A stretch of DNA of 64,000 bases, taken from contig NZ_JAYXKP010000004.1 of NCBI RefSeq assembly GCF_036039175.1, positions 1-64,000 of the forward strand. The letters run 5' to 3'. The stretch comes from Marinilactibacillus sp036039175. GTDB taxonomy: Bacteria > Bacillota > Bacilli > Lactobacillales > Carnobacteriaceae_A. The notes under the pieces are model-generated. The model ran no database searches and was not told the origin of the DNA. It worked only from the letters and a program-made list of their open reading frames with translations. Shown in pieces: positions 49,686-58,428 of the stretch. Within the stretch, counting starts at the first letter, position 1. Every line of letters starts with the position of its first letter. Both the position numbers and the translations under genes were made by a program.

Positions 49686-51468
49686 ACAAGGACGTTACAT
49701 TTCAATCAAACAGAAATTACTGGGTTCTTATTTCATCATGCTGATTATCCCAATTTTACTTGTCGGCATTTATTTGACAGCCAGTATCCGAACCAATCTG
49801 ATTAACAATAAAATGGCGGAGATTGAAAATAACAACGAGCGGATCCGAATGGACTATGCAACGCTTTTGTCGTCCGTCACAAATGTTTCTGACTGGATCT
49901 ATCAGGATGGAGACTTAGCTGATCTTGTTCAAACGCAGTACGCAAATCCTTTTGATGTATACGAAGCTTACCAGCGCTACCAGATGTTTGAAGATTATTT
50001 GCGGTACTATGATGAGATTGAGCACATTCGCTTTTACGTTGATAATGACACACTGACGAGTACAACAGGCATTTACAACGCTAACGAAACCATTAGAAAT
50101 ACCGATTGGTACCAGAGTAGTGTAAGTGGGAACGGTGGAATTGAATGGCTCGTTTTAGAAGACGAAATTACAAAGGATCAGCATTTGAATCTCGTTCGTT
50201 CGGTTTACCGAAATTACGAGTTAGTCGGTGTGCTGACGATTGCAGTAAACGAGGACATGATCAAAAGTTTGCTAGCCGATTCAGCAAGTACCGTTTTTAT
50301 CACGTTGAACAACCAGACTCCACTTTACAGTTACCCTGAATACAACAATATTTTAGATACGTATAATCAATATAGACCCGTTTTAGACGCCGTTGAAGAC
50401 ACAGAAGGTAATTACGAAACACTCGATTCTCAGCGATACGATCGAGAATTTACCTTGAATATCCGAGACGTTCACATTCCTAAAACCTTAGATTCTCAAA
50501 TGCAGGTCGTGGGTGTCGTACCTACGGATAGCATATTACAAGATGTGAATAGAGATTTACGATTGGCTTATATAATCATTCTAGCGGTTTTGAGTATTAG
50601 TATACTGATGCTGGCAATTTTCATCCGGACCTTTAACAAGCGGATCATCAAGTTGAAAGACGCCATGACAATGGTAGCTGCCGGACGATTCACCATTCCA
50701 CCTTCCATCAAGGGAAATGACGAATTGTCTGATGTTTACAAGCATCTGGTAATGACAACGAAAAGCATTGAAGACTTGATGGCGTTGAATGCTGAACATA
50801 TTGTGAATGAGAAAGACTGGGAACTACAAGTAAAAGATGCACAGTTCAAAATGCTCGCAAGTCAAATCAATCCGCATTTCTTGTATAATACGCTCGAAAT
50901 GATTCGGATGAAAGCCTTAAGAAATCAGGACCGAGAAGTCGCGGAGATTGTCATGATTCTCAGTAAACTGATGCGGAAATCACTGGAAAGAAAACAGAAA
51001 GAAACGAAATTGAGCGAAGAATTAGCATTCACTGAACTCTATTTACAGATTCAAAAACTACGCTTTGGAGAGCATATTGATTATGAAATCGAACAGGATG
51101 TACAGTTTGACTACACGATCGTACCTCTGATTATTCAGCCACTTGTGGAAAATTCCTTTATTCATGGGATTGAACCAAAAATCGATAAAGGGACTATTGA
51201 GATCAAAGTAGTAGAAGTGGACGGGTACCTTGAAATCACCGTAAAAGATAATGGGATTGGAATGAAGTCCGAGCAGCTGGAACAGATCCGAACGCTATTG
51301 GCCTCTAATGGGGATAGTAGCCATCTGGGTGTTTATAATGTTCACCAGCGTATTCGGTTCACCTATGGACCCCATTCTGGATTATCCATTGATAGCGTTG
51401 AAGGAGAAGGCACGGTAGCAAAAATTAGACTACCTATACAAGAACACCTTAATCGACAGGAGGAATAA
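49669..51468 (+). CDS. YesM-type sensor histidine kinase
   Basis: Start ATG 49669 (MEKPTKQGRYISIKQ) lies eight bases after AGAGGA and overlaps the GH95 gene by 17 bases. The 599-residue protein has one N-terminal helix, a Cache-like extracytoplasmic domain of about 240 residues, a second helix near residue 300, HAMP, then the His_kinase domain with QINPHFLYNTLEMIR (phosphoacceptor His) and an HATPase with VENSFIHGIEPK and DNGIGM. It senses a plant-glycan product outside the cell and signals to the following regulator. Confidence 0.93.
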   Translation: MEKPTKQGRYISIKQKLLGSYFIMLIIPILLVGIYLTASIRTNLINNKMAEIENNNERIRMDYATLLSSVTNVSDWIYQDGDLADLVQTQYANPFDVYEAYQRYQMFEDYLRYYDEIEHIRFYVDNDTLTSTTGIYNANETIRNTDWYQSSVSGNGGIEWLVLEDEITKDQHLNLVRSVYRNYELVGVLTIAVNEDMIKSLLADSASTVFITLNNQTPLYSYPEYNNILDTYNQYRPVLDAVEDTEGNYETLDSQRYDREFTLNIRDVHIPKTLDSQMQVVGVVPTDSILQDVNRDLRLAYIIILAVLSISILMLAIFIRTFNKRIIKLKDAMTMVAAGRFTIPPSIKGNDELSDVYKHLVMTTKSIEDLMALNAEHIVNEKDWELQVKDAQFKMLASQINPHFLYNTLEMIRMKALRNQDREVAEIVMILSKLMRKSLERKQKETKLSEELAFTELYLQIQKLRFGEHIDYEIEQDVQFDYTIVPLIIQPLVENSFIHGIEPKIDKGTIEIKVVEVDGYLEITVKDNGIGMKSEQLEQIRTLLASNGDSSHLGVYNVHQRIRFTYGPHSGLSIDSVEGEGTVAKIRLPIQEHLNRQEE

Positions 51469-51469
51469 C

Positions 51470-52963
51470 ATGTACACGGTTGTTTTAGTGGACGATGAAC
51501 CGATTGTAAGAGAAGGCATGGCGTATATTATTGACTGGAAAAAAGAAGGATTTCAAATTATCGATTCTGTAGACAATGGCGTAGCAGGTCTGGACGTTAT
51601 CGAAGAAAAAGAGCCAGATCTTGTGATCACAGATATCAGAATGCCAGGATTAAATGGTTTGGAAATGGTCGAAGCAGCAAAAAAGCGCCAGCTGCATTCG
51701 AAATTCATTGTGTTATCGGGCTATTCAGACTTTGAGTATGCGCAAAAGTCTGTTTCTTTAGGAGCGCTCCATTATTTATTGAAGCCAATCGATGATGTGC
51801 AGCTTACAGAAATTTTGAGAAAGATCAAATTGCAAATTGAAGAAGAGCAAACGAAAAAGACAGAACGTACACATGTAGAGAAATACTTGTTTGCGAATCA
51901 ATTATTTTCTTACATTATGTATAGAGAAAAAGCGTTTGATTTGGGTCGCTTGAATCGATATCAAACATTTAGATTGATGAAAATTTCCAGTAAAGAAACG
52001 CGTGTCAACTTGCAGTTACTGTTGGATTTTGAAAAAACGTTGATTGGAGAAGAACACTTTTATACGTATACTGATGGCAGAACGATTTTATTGCTGATCT
52101 GTAATGAAGAACAGCATCAATTCGAGCGTGTCGTGAGACGCTTCAGCGAAGTGGAGAGTGTCCAGTTGAAGATCAGCTCAGTAACTGAAAAGAGTGAAGA
52201 ACTGCCGGTCCTTTATGATGAAATCAGAGGGCTAGATAATCTATCTTATATTTTTCCAAATGAACAGATCCTACTCAGCTCTCTTTTGAAAACAAAAGCG
52301 GCCTATCCACTATCGGTCAATCAGTTACTAACAAAACTCAAAAAAGCGATCAAAGATAACAATAAAAAACAAATTGAAAGCGTATTAGACGAATGTGTTG
52401 CGTTCTTTCAACATTCAAATAAATCAGTCGAAGAAGTTAAAAGAGAGTGGTCTTACATTTTTATTGAGTGTGTTGAATTTCTAGAAGAAAGTATGCATAA
52501 ACCGGTCAAGGAAATTGAAAAAGACAAGATCTTATCGGTTATCTGGAAAGAATCCTCTATTGACCAGACAGCTCACTTTTTGAAATTCACTTTCTATGAC
52601 TTTGGTAGGTTTTTCTACGAAGCTTTCGAAAAACAAGATATCGTAGAAGAGATCAAGCGATATACGAAGAAAAACTATCATTTGAATTTAAATTTAAAAG
52701 AATTGGCGCAACACTTTAACTATAGTCAATCTTATTTAGGAAAAAAATTTAAAGCAGATGTGAAAGTCAGTTATCATGATTATCTGGATACAATCAGGCT
52801 TAATAAAGCGAAGCAGTTTCTGGAAGAAGGTTCACTGTACGTTTATGAAATTGCCAAGATGGTTGGGTATTCAAATTATGATTATTTTCATAAGAAATTC
52901 AAGAAACAGTTCGGGGTTAGTCCAAAAGGCTACCAGAAAGACCAGCAGGAGGAAGTTGAATGA
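51470..52963 (+). CDS. YesN-type response regulator (receiver plus AraC domain)
   Basis: The 497-residue protein has an N-terminal receiver (VVLVDDEPIVREGMAYII, phospho-Asp in LVITDIRMPGL, Lys in LLKPID), a long middle region and a C-terminal AraC helix-turn-helix (FNYSQSYLGKKFKADVKVSY, then VGYSNYDYFHKKFKKQFG). It starts one base after the kinase stop with AGGAGG upstream. It is the likely activator of the transporter and hydrolase genes downstream. Confidence 0.95.
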   Translation: MYTVVLVDDEPIVREGMAYIIDWKKEGFQIIDSVDNGVAGLDVIEEKEPDLVITDIRMPGLNGLEMVEAAKKRQLHSKFIVLSGYSDFEYAQKSVSLGALHYLLKPIDDVQLTEILRKIKLQIEEEQTKKTERTHVEKYLFANQLFSYIMYREKAFDLGRLNRYQTFRLMKISSKETRVNLQLLLDFEKTLIGEEHFYTYTDGRTILLLICNEEQHQFERVVRRFSEVESVQLKISSVTEKSEELPVLYDEIRGLDNLSYIFPNEQILLSSLLKTKAAYPLSVNQLLTKLKKAIKDNNKKQIESVLDECVAFFQHSNKSVEEVKREWSYIFIECVEFLEESMHKPVKEIEKDKILSVIWKESSIDQTAHFLKFTFYDFGRFFYEAFEKQDIVEEIKRYTKKNYHLNLNLKELAQHFNYSQSYLGKKFKADVKVSYHDYLDTIRLNKAKQFLEEGSLYVYEIAKMVGYSNYDYFHKKFKKQFGVSPKGYQKDQQEEVE

Positions 52964-53625
52964 AAGAGAAAAATTCCACAGACACACTTTTTTACAAAGC
53001 GTCGCAGTATATTTACTATTTTTTATTAACCAACGCTTATTTTCTAGTCAGCAATGCGCTCATTCTTCTAGCGCTTATTCTGTTGCCGCTGAGTATTTCT
53101 AATTTACTGGTTTACGGAGTGGCGCTCATTCCAACGGGTGCTAGTTTGACTGCTTTGTTTTATGCAATGGGGAAACTCTACAGAGAAAAAACGATTCAGC
53201 CCACAAAGGACTACTGGAAAGCCTACCTAGATAACTTCAAGGAAAGCACGAAGTATTGGTTGATCATGATTGCTTTACTTATCGTTTTAAGCGTAGATAT
53301 CTTATACGTACTAGAACGCGGGTGGATTTTTTTAACGGTCGTTAGCTTGATTGTATTAGCGATTATGATGGTGACCATGATTTATGCTTTCTCAATTCTA
53401 GCGCGCTTTGAAGTGACCACTAAAAATCTTATGATTTTTTCTATCCTACTACTCTTCAAAAATAAACTAAACTCACTGTCTCTATTGTTTTTACTTGTAG
53501 CTTTTATAGTGATCCTTTACGGATTTGCTGGCTATGCGCTATTGTGCTTGTTTGCGATCGCCAGCTATTACTTTATGCGAAGCAATCATAAAATACTGGA
53601 AAAGTTGATGCAGGATTTCCAATAA
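52960..53625 (+). CDS. YesL-like (DUF624) membrane protein
   Basis: The 221-residue protein has about six hydrophobic segments with the DUF624 pattern (YFLLTNAYFLVSNALIL, then YREKTIQPTKDYWKAYLDNF). Its ATG overlaps the response regulator stop (ATGA, 52960-52963), so translation is coupled. Its paralog at 13300-14025 accompanies the other sugar transporter. Function is unknown although conserved in oligosaccharide loci. Confidence 0.83.
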   Translation: MKEKNSTDTLFYKASQYIYYFLLTNAYFLVSNALILLALILLPLSISNLLVYGVALIPTGASLTALFYAMGKLYREKTIQPTKDYWKAYLDNFKESTKYWLIMIALLIVLSVDILYVLERGWIFLTVVSLIVLAIMMVTMIYAFSILARFEVTTKNLMIFSILLLFKNKLNSLSLLFLLVAFIVILYGFAGYALLCLFAIASYYFMRSNHKILEKLMQDFQ

Positions 53626-53640
53626 GTGAATAGAGTATTC

Positions 53641-53681
53641 GTAAAAAATGGTTACTTTTTGATAAAGTGTCCATTTTTTAC
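53641..53681 (+). terminator. Terminator after the regulatory genes
   Basis: GTAAAAAATGG pairs with CCATTTTTTAC with an inner short pairing. It separates the GH95-yesMN-yesL unit from the transporter unit. Confidence 0.7.
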
Positions 53682-53712
53682 TATGTTGAGGGCAGGATAG
53701 TACTATATTAAT

Positions 53713-53726
53713 TGTAAGCGTTATCA
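53713..53726. promoter_or_regulatory. Perfect cre site upstream of the oligosaccharide transporter
   Basis: TGTAAGCGTTATCA matches the CcpA catabolite-response consensus TGWAANCGNTNWCA at all 14 positions. It lies 42 bases upstream of the permease start, close to the candidate promoter (TTGAGG at 53686, TATATT or TTAATT near 53704-53713). Confidence 0.8.
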
Positions 53727-53768
53727 CTTATTATAAGGTTAAGAAATAAATCAAAGAGGGTGGTATAG

Positions 53769-54749
53769 ATGGAATCTTCCAAAGTATTGGACGTGGAGAA
53801 GCAGGGACTGGTCAAATCTAGGCCAAGAAAAATACCGAAAAAAAGAATTACTTGGGCAGCTATTAAACGACAGAAACTATTAATCCTAATGACCCTACCA
53901 TTTGTTATCTGGTTACTGATTTTTGCTTATACACCGTTGATTGGGTGGTTAGTTGCTTTTCAAGAATACAGACCGCAAAATGGATTTTTCGGATCTGAAT
54001 GGGTAGGTATAGAGCAATTTGTCACACTATTCAATGATTCACTATTTTATACAGCATTAAAAAACACATTGGGTATGGGTGGGCTAGGACTTGTATTTGG
54101 AACAGGTACAGCTATCATCTTTTCTTTATTACTAAACGAATTAAGATTTTCAAGGTTCAAAAAGTTCACACAAACGATTTCTTATTTACCGCATTTCGTT
54201 TCTTGGGTCGTTGTTGCCAACTTAGTAACGACAGTTTTAGCGAATACGGGCGTTGTTAATGAGTTATTACAGTTCTTGAATATTACGAGTTCACCGATCA
54301 ATTTTATGGCTAAACCCAATATGTTCTGGGGAATCGTGACGGGTGCAGATGTCTGGAAATCAACCGGTTGGAATGCCATCATTTACTTGTCAGCGATGAC
54401 GAGTATTGATCAGGAAATGTACGAAGCTGCTCACGTAGATGGGGCAAGTCGTCTTCAAAAAATGTGGCACATTACATTGCCATCGATTAAAGGCATTATC
54501 GTGATTTTAATGATCATGAATATCGGAAATATTATTAATATAGGATTTGAGCGACAAATGCTTTTAGGAAATAATATTGTAGCAGATGCAGCGATCGTTA
54601 TAGAAAAGTACGCACTGGATTATGGTATCGGGATGTTCAGGTATTCTTACGGTACTGCTATCGGAATCTTCAAGTCTGTGATCTCCATTGCTCTGATCGT
54701 TACGTTCAATTCAATTGCTAAGAAAACTAGTGACATTTCAATTATGTAG
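53769..54749 (+). CDS. Oligosaccharide ABC permease (LplB/YtcP-type)
   Basis: The 326-residue permease has an N-terminal cytoplasmic tail, six helices and the coupling loop YEAAHVDGASRLQKMWHITL. It belongs to the Lpl-type group used for plant oligosaccharides. The start follows AAGAGGGTGGTATAG. No ATPase gene lies in the operon, so a shared MsmX-type ATPase is expected. Confidence 0.93.
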   Translation: MESSKVLDVEKQGLVKSRPRKIPKKRITWAAIKRQKLLILMTLPFVIWLLIFAYTPLIGWLVAFQEYRPQNGFFGSEWVGIEQFVTLFNDSLFYTALKNTLGMGGLGLVFGTGTAIIFSLLLNELRFSRFKKFTQTISYLPHFVSWVVVANLVTTVLANTGVVNELLQFLNITSSPINFMAKPNMFWGIVTGADVWKSTGWNAIIYLSAMTSIDQEMYEAAHVDGASRLQKMWHITLPSIKGIIVILMIMNIGNIINIGFERQMLLGNNIVADAAIVIEKYALDYGIGMFRYSYGTAIGIFKSVISIALIVTFNSIAKKTSDISIM

Positions 54750-54763
54750 AAAGGAGGCAAACT

Positions 54764-55696
54764 ATGGATGCACCAGTAAATAAGGTCGTTACAAAAAAGA
54801 AGAAGAGGAAATGGAGTGATCGTGCAACCCCGCTAGATTATGCGATTGCTGTACTAATGGTGGTTGTGGTAATCGTGACGCTTTATCCTTTCCTACACGT
54901 ACTTGCGATTTCTTTCAACAGTTCTGTAGATACAGCAAGAGGAGGGCTAACGATCTTCCCCAGGGAATTTACATTACAAAATTATCGAGAGGTTTTTGGG
55001 TCTAATAATAATCTGCTCATTGCGTTTAGGAACTCTGTATTAAGAACAGTTATTGGAACGATTACAGCAACGTTCTGTTGTGCGGTACTGGCTTATATTT
55101 TAAGTAGAAAAAGTTATATATTAAGAAGACCTCTTGGAATTCTGCTTGTTCTGACTATGTATGTAAGTGGCGGGTTGATTCCGACCTATTTAGTCATTAG
55201 AGGACTGGGACTCGTTAATACGTTCGCTGTGTATATAATCCCAGGACTGATCAATGCGTTTAATGTTATCGTTATAAGATCCTTTATTGACGGACTACCG
55301 GAAGCGCTGGAAGAATCTGCAAAAATGGATGGCGCGAATGAAATTACGATTTTCTCTAAAATTATCATGCCGCTCTGTGTACCAGTACTGGCAACAGTTG
55401 CCTTATTCGTAGCGGTTGGTCAGTGGAATAACTGGTTTGATACGTATCTTTATGCAGGCGCAAATGTTAATCTGACAACCTTACAGTACGAATTGATGCA
55501 GATCTTGAACAACGCCTCTTCTATGAGAGCCGCGGATGTTAGTGGTTTAGGTCAAACAGGCGGTACTGCTGTCCGAGTCAACCCAGAATCGATTAGAATG
55601 GCTATCACGATTATTGTAACTTTGCCGATCGTCTGTGTGTATCCATTCCTTCAGAAATACTTCGTATCTGGTCTGACACTTGGCGCAGTAAAATAA
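54764..55696 (+). CDS. Oligosaccharide ABC permease (LplC-type)
   Basis: The 310-residue permease has the coupling loop LEESAKMDGANEITIFSKII and the characteristic end KYFVSGLTLGAVK. It follows the partner permease by 14 bases with AAAGGAGGCAAACT. A long extracytoplasmic loop (NLTTLQYELMQILNNA) is typical of Lpl-type partners. Confidence 0.93.
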   Translation: MDAPVNKVVTKKKKRKWSDRATPLDYAIAVLMVVVVIVTLYPFLHVLAISFNSSVDTARGGLTIFPREFTLQNYREVFGSNNNLLIAFRNSVLRTVIGTITATFCCAVLAYILSRKSYILRRPLGILLVLTMYVSGGLIPTYLVIRGLGLVNTFAVYIIPGLINAFNVIVIRSFIDGLPEALEESAKMDGANEITIFSKIIMPLCVPVLATVALFVAVGQWNNWFDTYLYAGANVNLTTLQYELMQILNNASSMRAADVSGLGQTGGTAVRVNPESIRMAITIIVTLPIVCVYPFLQKYFVSGLTLGAVK

Positions 55697-55745
55697 TGAA
55701 TGAGCTTGAGCAGTTTAAAAAAGAAAAGGAAAAGAGGAGAAAATA

Positions 55746-57422
55746 ATGAAAGCACTTACGTTAAAAAGCACGGTTATGTTATCCAGTTTATTCTTATTAG
55801 CAGCTTGTGGTAGTGGTAACAGTGAGGGTGACGGCAATTCAGGATCAGCTGAGGGTGATGATGAAGTATTAACACTAACCATGTTCAGTGCAGATATGAC
55901 TCAAAATGATCCATTCGATAATGCTGTTGCACAAGAAATTCTTGAAAAAACAGGTGTAAAACTAGAATTTTCTTATCCAGTTGGTGGAGATGACCAAGAA
56001 GCGGTCGCACTTATGATTGCTAGTGGGGATTATCCAGATTTGATTTATGGAAAAGGCGGACTGAACCAACTAATTGATGCCGGTGGCGTTATTCCTTTAG
56101 AAGACATGATTGAAGAAAATGGTGAAAATATCAAAGCCATGTATGGCGATCAGTTAGACCGCTTAAAACGTAGTTCTGATGATCCAAGTATTTACCATGT
56201 TGGAACTGCTGGCGTTGAAAATATGTATCTAGAAACAAGTGGTACTTTGAGACTTCAAATGGAAGTTTTGAAAGAACTGGGTTATCCAGAAATCAATACG
56301 CTTGAAGACTATGAAAATGCCCTAACAGAATACATGGAAATGCATCCGACCAATGAAGAAGGCGAACCGTGGATTCCACTATCTCTATCGGGTAGTGACT
56401 GGCGTTGGCTGATCACAGTAGGGGATCCAGCAAGTGCAGTAGGTGGTATTGAAGGTGATGGTCAATGGTATGTAGCTGAAGACGGTGAAGCAACGTACAA
56501 ATTCCAACGTCCAGAACTAAAAGAGTACTTCCAGTGGTTAAATGGCATGAATGCTAAAGGCATGTTGGACGAAGAGTCATTCACACATACAAATGACACA
56601 TACGTATCCAAACTTTCTTCTGGTAACGTACTAGGTATTGCCGATCAGGATTGGAATTTCACAGAAGCAGAAGCAGCACTTAGAGCAGATGAAGATGAGT
56701 GGTCTCTATGGGCACCACTACCTGTAGGTCTGGACGAAAGTGTGGAAGTTCAAACACTGAAAGATTATGGCTTCACAGGAATGACTGGTGTATCTATTAC
56801 ATCTGGATCAGAACATCAAGAAGAAGCTTTTGAATTCCTAGATTGGTTTGCAACAGAAGAAGCACAAATCCTTATGAACTGGGGTGTTGAAGGCGTCCAT
56901 TATGAAATCGTAGATGGCAAACGCGTTCAACTAGAAGAAGATCTTAAAAGTGCTCAAACAAATCCGAACTATTCAATCGAATCAGGAGTAGGCGCTTATA
57001 TCCACCCGTTCCCACAATGGGGTTCTGCAGCAGAAGATTCTAACGGACAAACAATCGGTAGAATGGGCGCAGATGATATTATTGCACAATACTCTGAACC
57101 TGAGAAAGAAGCATTAGCAGGATACGGTGCTGACCTTTGGGTAGACTTGTTCCCAGCAACAGAAGACCTAGAAACACCAAAACATGGTCGTGCCTGGGAA
57201 ATTGCTTTACCAACGGGTAGTAACGTAAACGTGATCCAACAAAGAGCCGATGACTATACAACTCAAAAAGTTACAGAAGCGATACTAGCAGATCCAGCAG
57301 ATTTCGATGGTATCTGGGAAGAGATGCAAAGTGAAATGGAATCAATGGGGATTGAAGATGCAAATGCTGAAATGACGGAAATCATTAGAGATAGACTAGA
57401 ACTATGGGGAGAAACTGAATAA
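55746..57422 (+). CDS. Oligosaccharide-binding lipoprotein (LplA-type)
   Basis: The 558-residue lipoprotein has lipobox LLAAC (Cys21), an acidic Gly/Ser linker and the large solute-binding fold of Lpl-type transporters (FDNAVAQEILEKTGVKLEF, then LMIASGDYPDLIYGKGGLNQ). Its size, larger than mono- and disaccharide binders, suits oligosaccharides. The start follows AAAAGAGGAGAAAATA. A terminator after the gene again separates the abundant binding protein from the enzymes. Confidence 0.92.
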   Translation: MKALTLKSTVMLSSLFLLAACGSGNSEGDGNSGSAEGDDEVLTLTMFSADMTQNDPFDNAVAQEILEKTGVKLEFSYPVGGDDQEAVALMIASGDYPDLIYGKGGLNQLIDAGGVIPLEDMIEENGENIKAMYGDQLDRLKRSSDDPSIYHVGTAGVENMYLETSGTLRLQMEVLKELGYPEINTLEDYENALTEYMEMHPTNEEGEPWIPLSLSGSDWRWLITVGDPASAVGGIEGDGQWYVAEDGEATYKFQRPELKEYFQWLNGMNAKGMLDEESFTHTNDTYVSKLSSGNVLGIADQDWNFTEAEAALRADEDEWSLWAPLPVGLDESVEVQTLKDYGFTGMTGVSITSGSEHQEEAFEFLDWFATEEAQILMNWGVEGVHYEIVDGKRVQLEEDLKSAQTNPNYSIESGVGAYIHPFPQWGSAAEDSNGQTIGRMGADDIIAQYSEPEKEALAGYGADLWVDLFPATEDLETPKHGRAWEIALPTGSNVNVIQQRADDYTTQKVTEAILADPADFDGIWEEMQSEMESMGIEDANAEMTEIIRDRLELWGETE

Positions 57423-57436
57423 CTTGTTCAACCAGA

Positions 57437-57490
57437 TGAAAAGTATATATCCTCCTTTTATAGGAACATATACTTTTCATCTCTTTTTTT
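57437..57490 (+). terminator. Terminator or attenuator after the binding-protein gene
   Basis: ATGAAAAGTATAT pairs with ATATACTTTTCAT, and a T run follows. The enzyme genes after it may rely on read-through. Confidence 0.85.
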
Positions 57491-57515
57491 ATCAGACTGT
57501 GAAGGAGCTTAAACG

Positions 57516-58427
57516 ATGGTCTATATTTGTTTCGACATCGGGGGTACAAACTGTAAGCATGCTTTAATCAATGACGAAGGCGCTATTTTAAAACAAGGAT
57601 TCTTTCCAACGATTCATACTAATACAAAAGATTTTGTTGCATCGATGGTCGATCAGATCCACTTATATGAAAAAACAACAACCATTCAAGGGGTAGGCGT
57701 CAGTATTCCAGGCGTAGTGGAAAGAGGCACGGGGAAACTGATTACAGCTGGAGCGATTCTACATTTGTATGGAAAAAACATACAAGAATTGTTGCTTCAG
57801 TACATATCGTATCCAATTTTTGTGGAGAACGATGCAAAATGTGCATTAATGGCTGAGCTAACTTTTGGCGCAGCTGAAGGTCTGAGAGATGTTGTTTTGA
57901 TGACTGTAGGAACAGGAATTGGTGGAGCGGTTGCTTATGATCAACAGATTTTGTATGGGAGTGAATACAAGATCGGAGAGTTCGGCATGATGCGTATGGG
58001 AATAGACCAAAATCCAGACAAAACGATGCACGAATATGCTTCTACTGCCGCTTTGATTCGAGAATATAAAGCGCTAAAAAATGTTTCACAAGAAACATTG
58101 GTGGATGCTCGAACGATTTTGGAGGAGATGGATACAGATCCTGAAGTTTATGCGCTTGTTGATCGTTGGACCTACTATCTAACGACAGGCATATTTAATG
58201 TTTCAGTCTCATTCAATCCACAAAGAATTGTGATCGGTGGAGGGATTAGTGCGAATCCTAAACTACTCCCAATCCTCAAAAAGCAATTAGAAAAAAATAT
58301 TCACTGGAATGATCACCGGACAGAAATCGAAACAGCAGTTTATAGAAATGATGCTGGCATTATTGGAGCATGGATCTTTTTAATGAACAAAATCAATACA
58401 AAAATAAGTGAAGAAAAAGGAGCCTAA
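57516..58427 (+). CDS. ROK-family sugar kinase
   Basis: The 303-residue kinase has the ATP phosphate loop CFDIGGTNCKHAL, catalytic Asp in FVENDAKCALMAE, and GTGIGGAV. It lacks the ROK zinc motif: the usual His and Cys cluster is replaced by IGEFGMMRMGI, as in some glucose- and ManNAc-kinase-like members. It probably phosphorylates a released sugar, most simply glucose. The start follows GTGAAGGAGCTTAAACG. Confidence 0.85.
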   Translation: MVYICFDIGGTNCKHALINDEGAILKQGFFPTIHTNTKDFVASMVDQIHLYEKTTTIQGVGVSIPGVVERGTGKLITAGAILHLYGKNIQELLLQYISYPIFVENDAKCALMAELTFGAAEGLRDVVLMTVGTGIGGAVAYDQQILYGSEYKIGEFGMMRMGIDQNPDKTMHEYASTAALIREYKALKNVSQETLVDARTILEEMDTDPEVYALVDRWTYYLTTGIFNVSVSFNPQRIVIGGGISANPKLLPILKKQLEKNIHWNDHRTEIETAVYRNDAGIIGAWIFLMNKINTKISEEKGA

Positions 58428-58428
58428 C

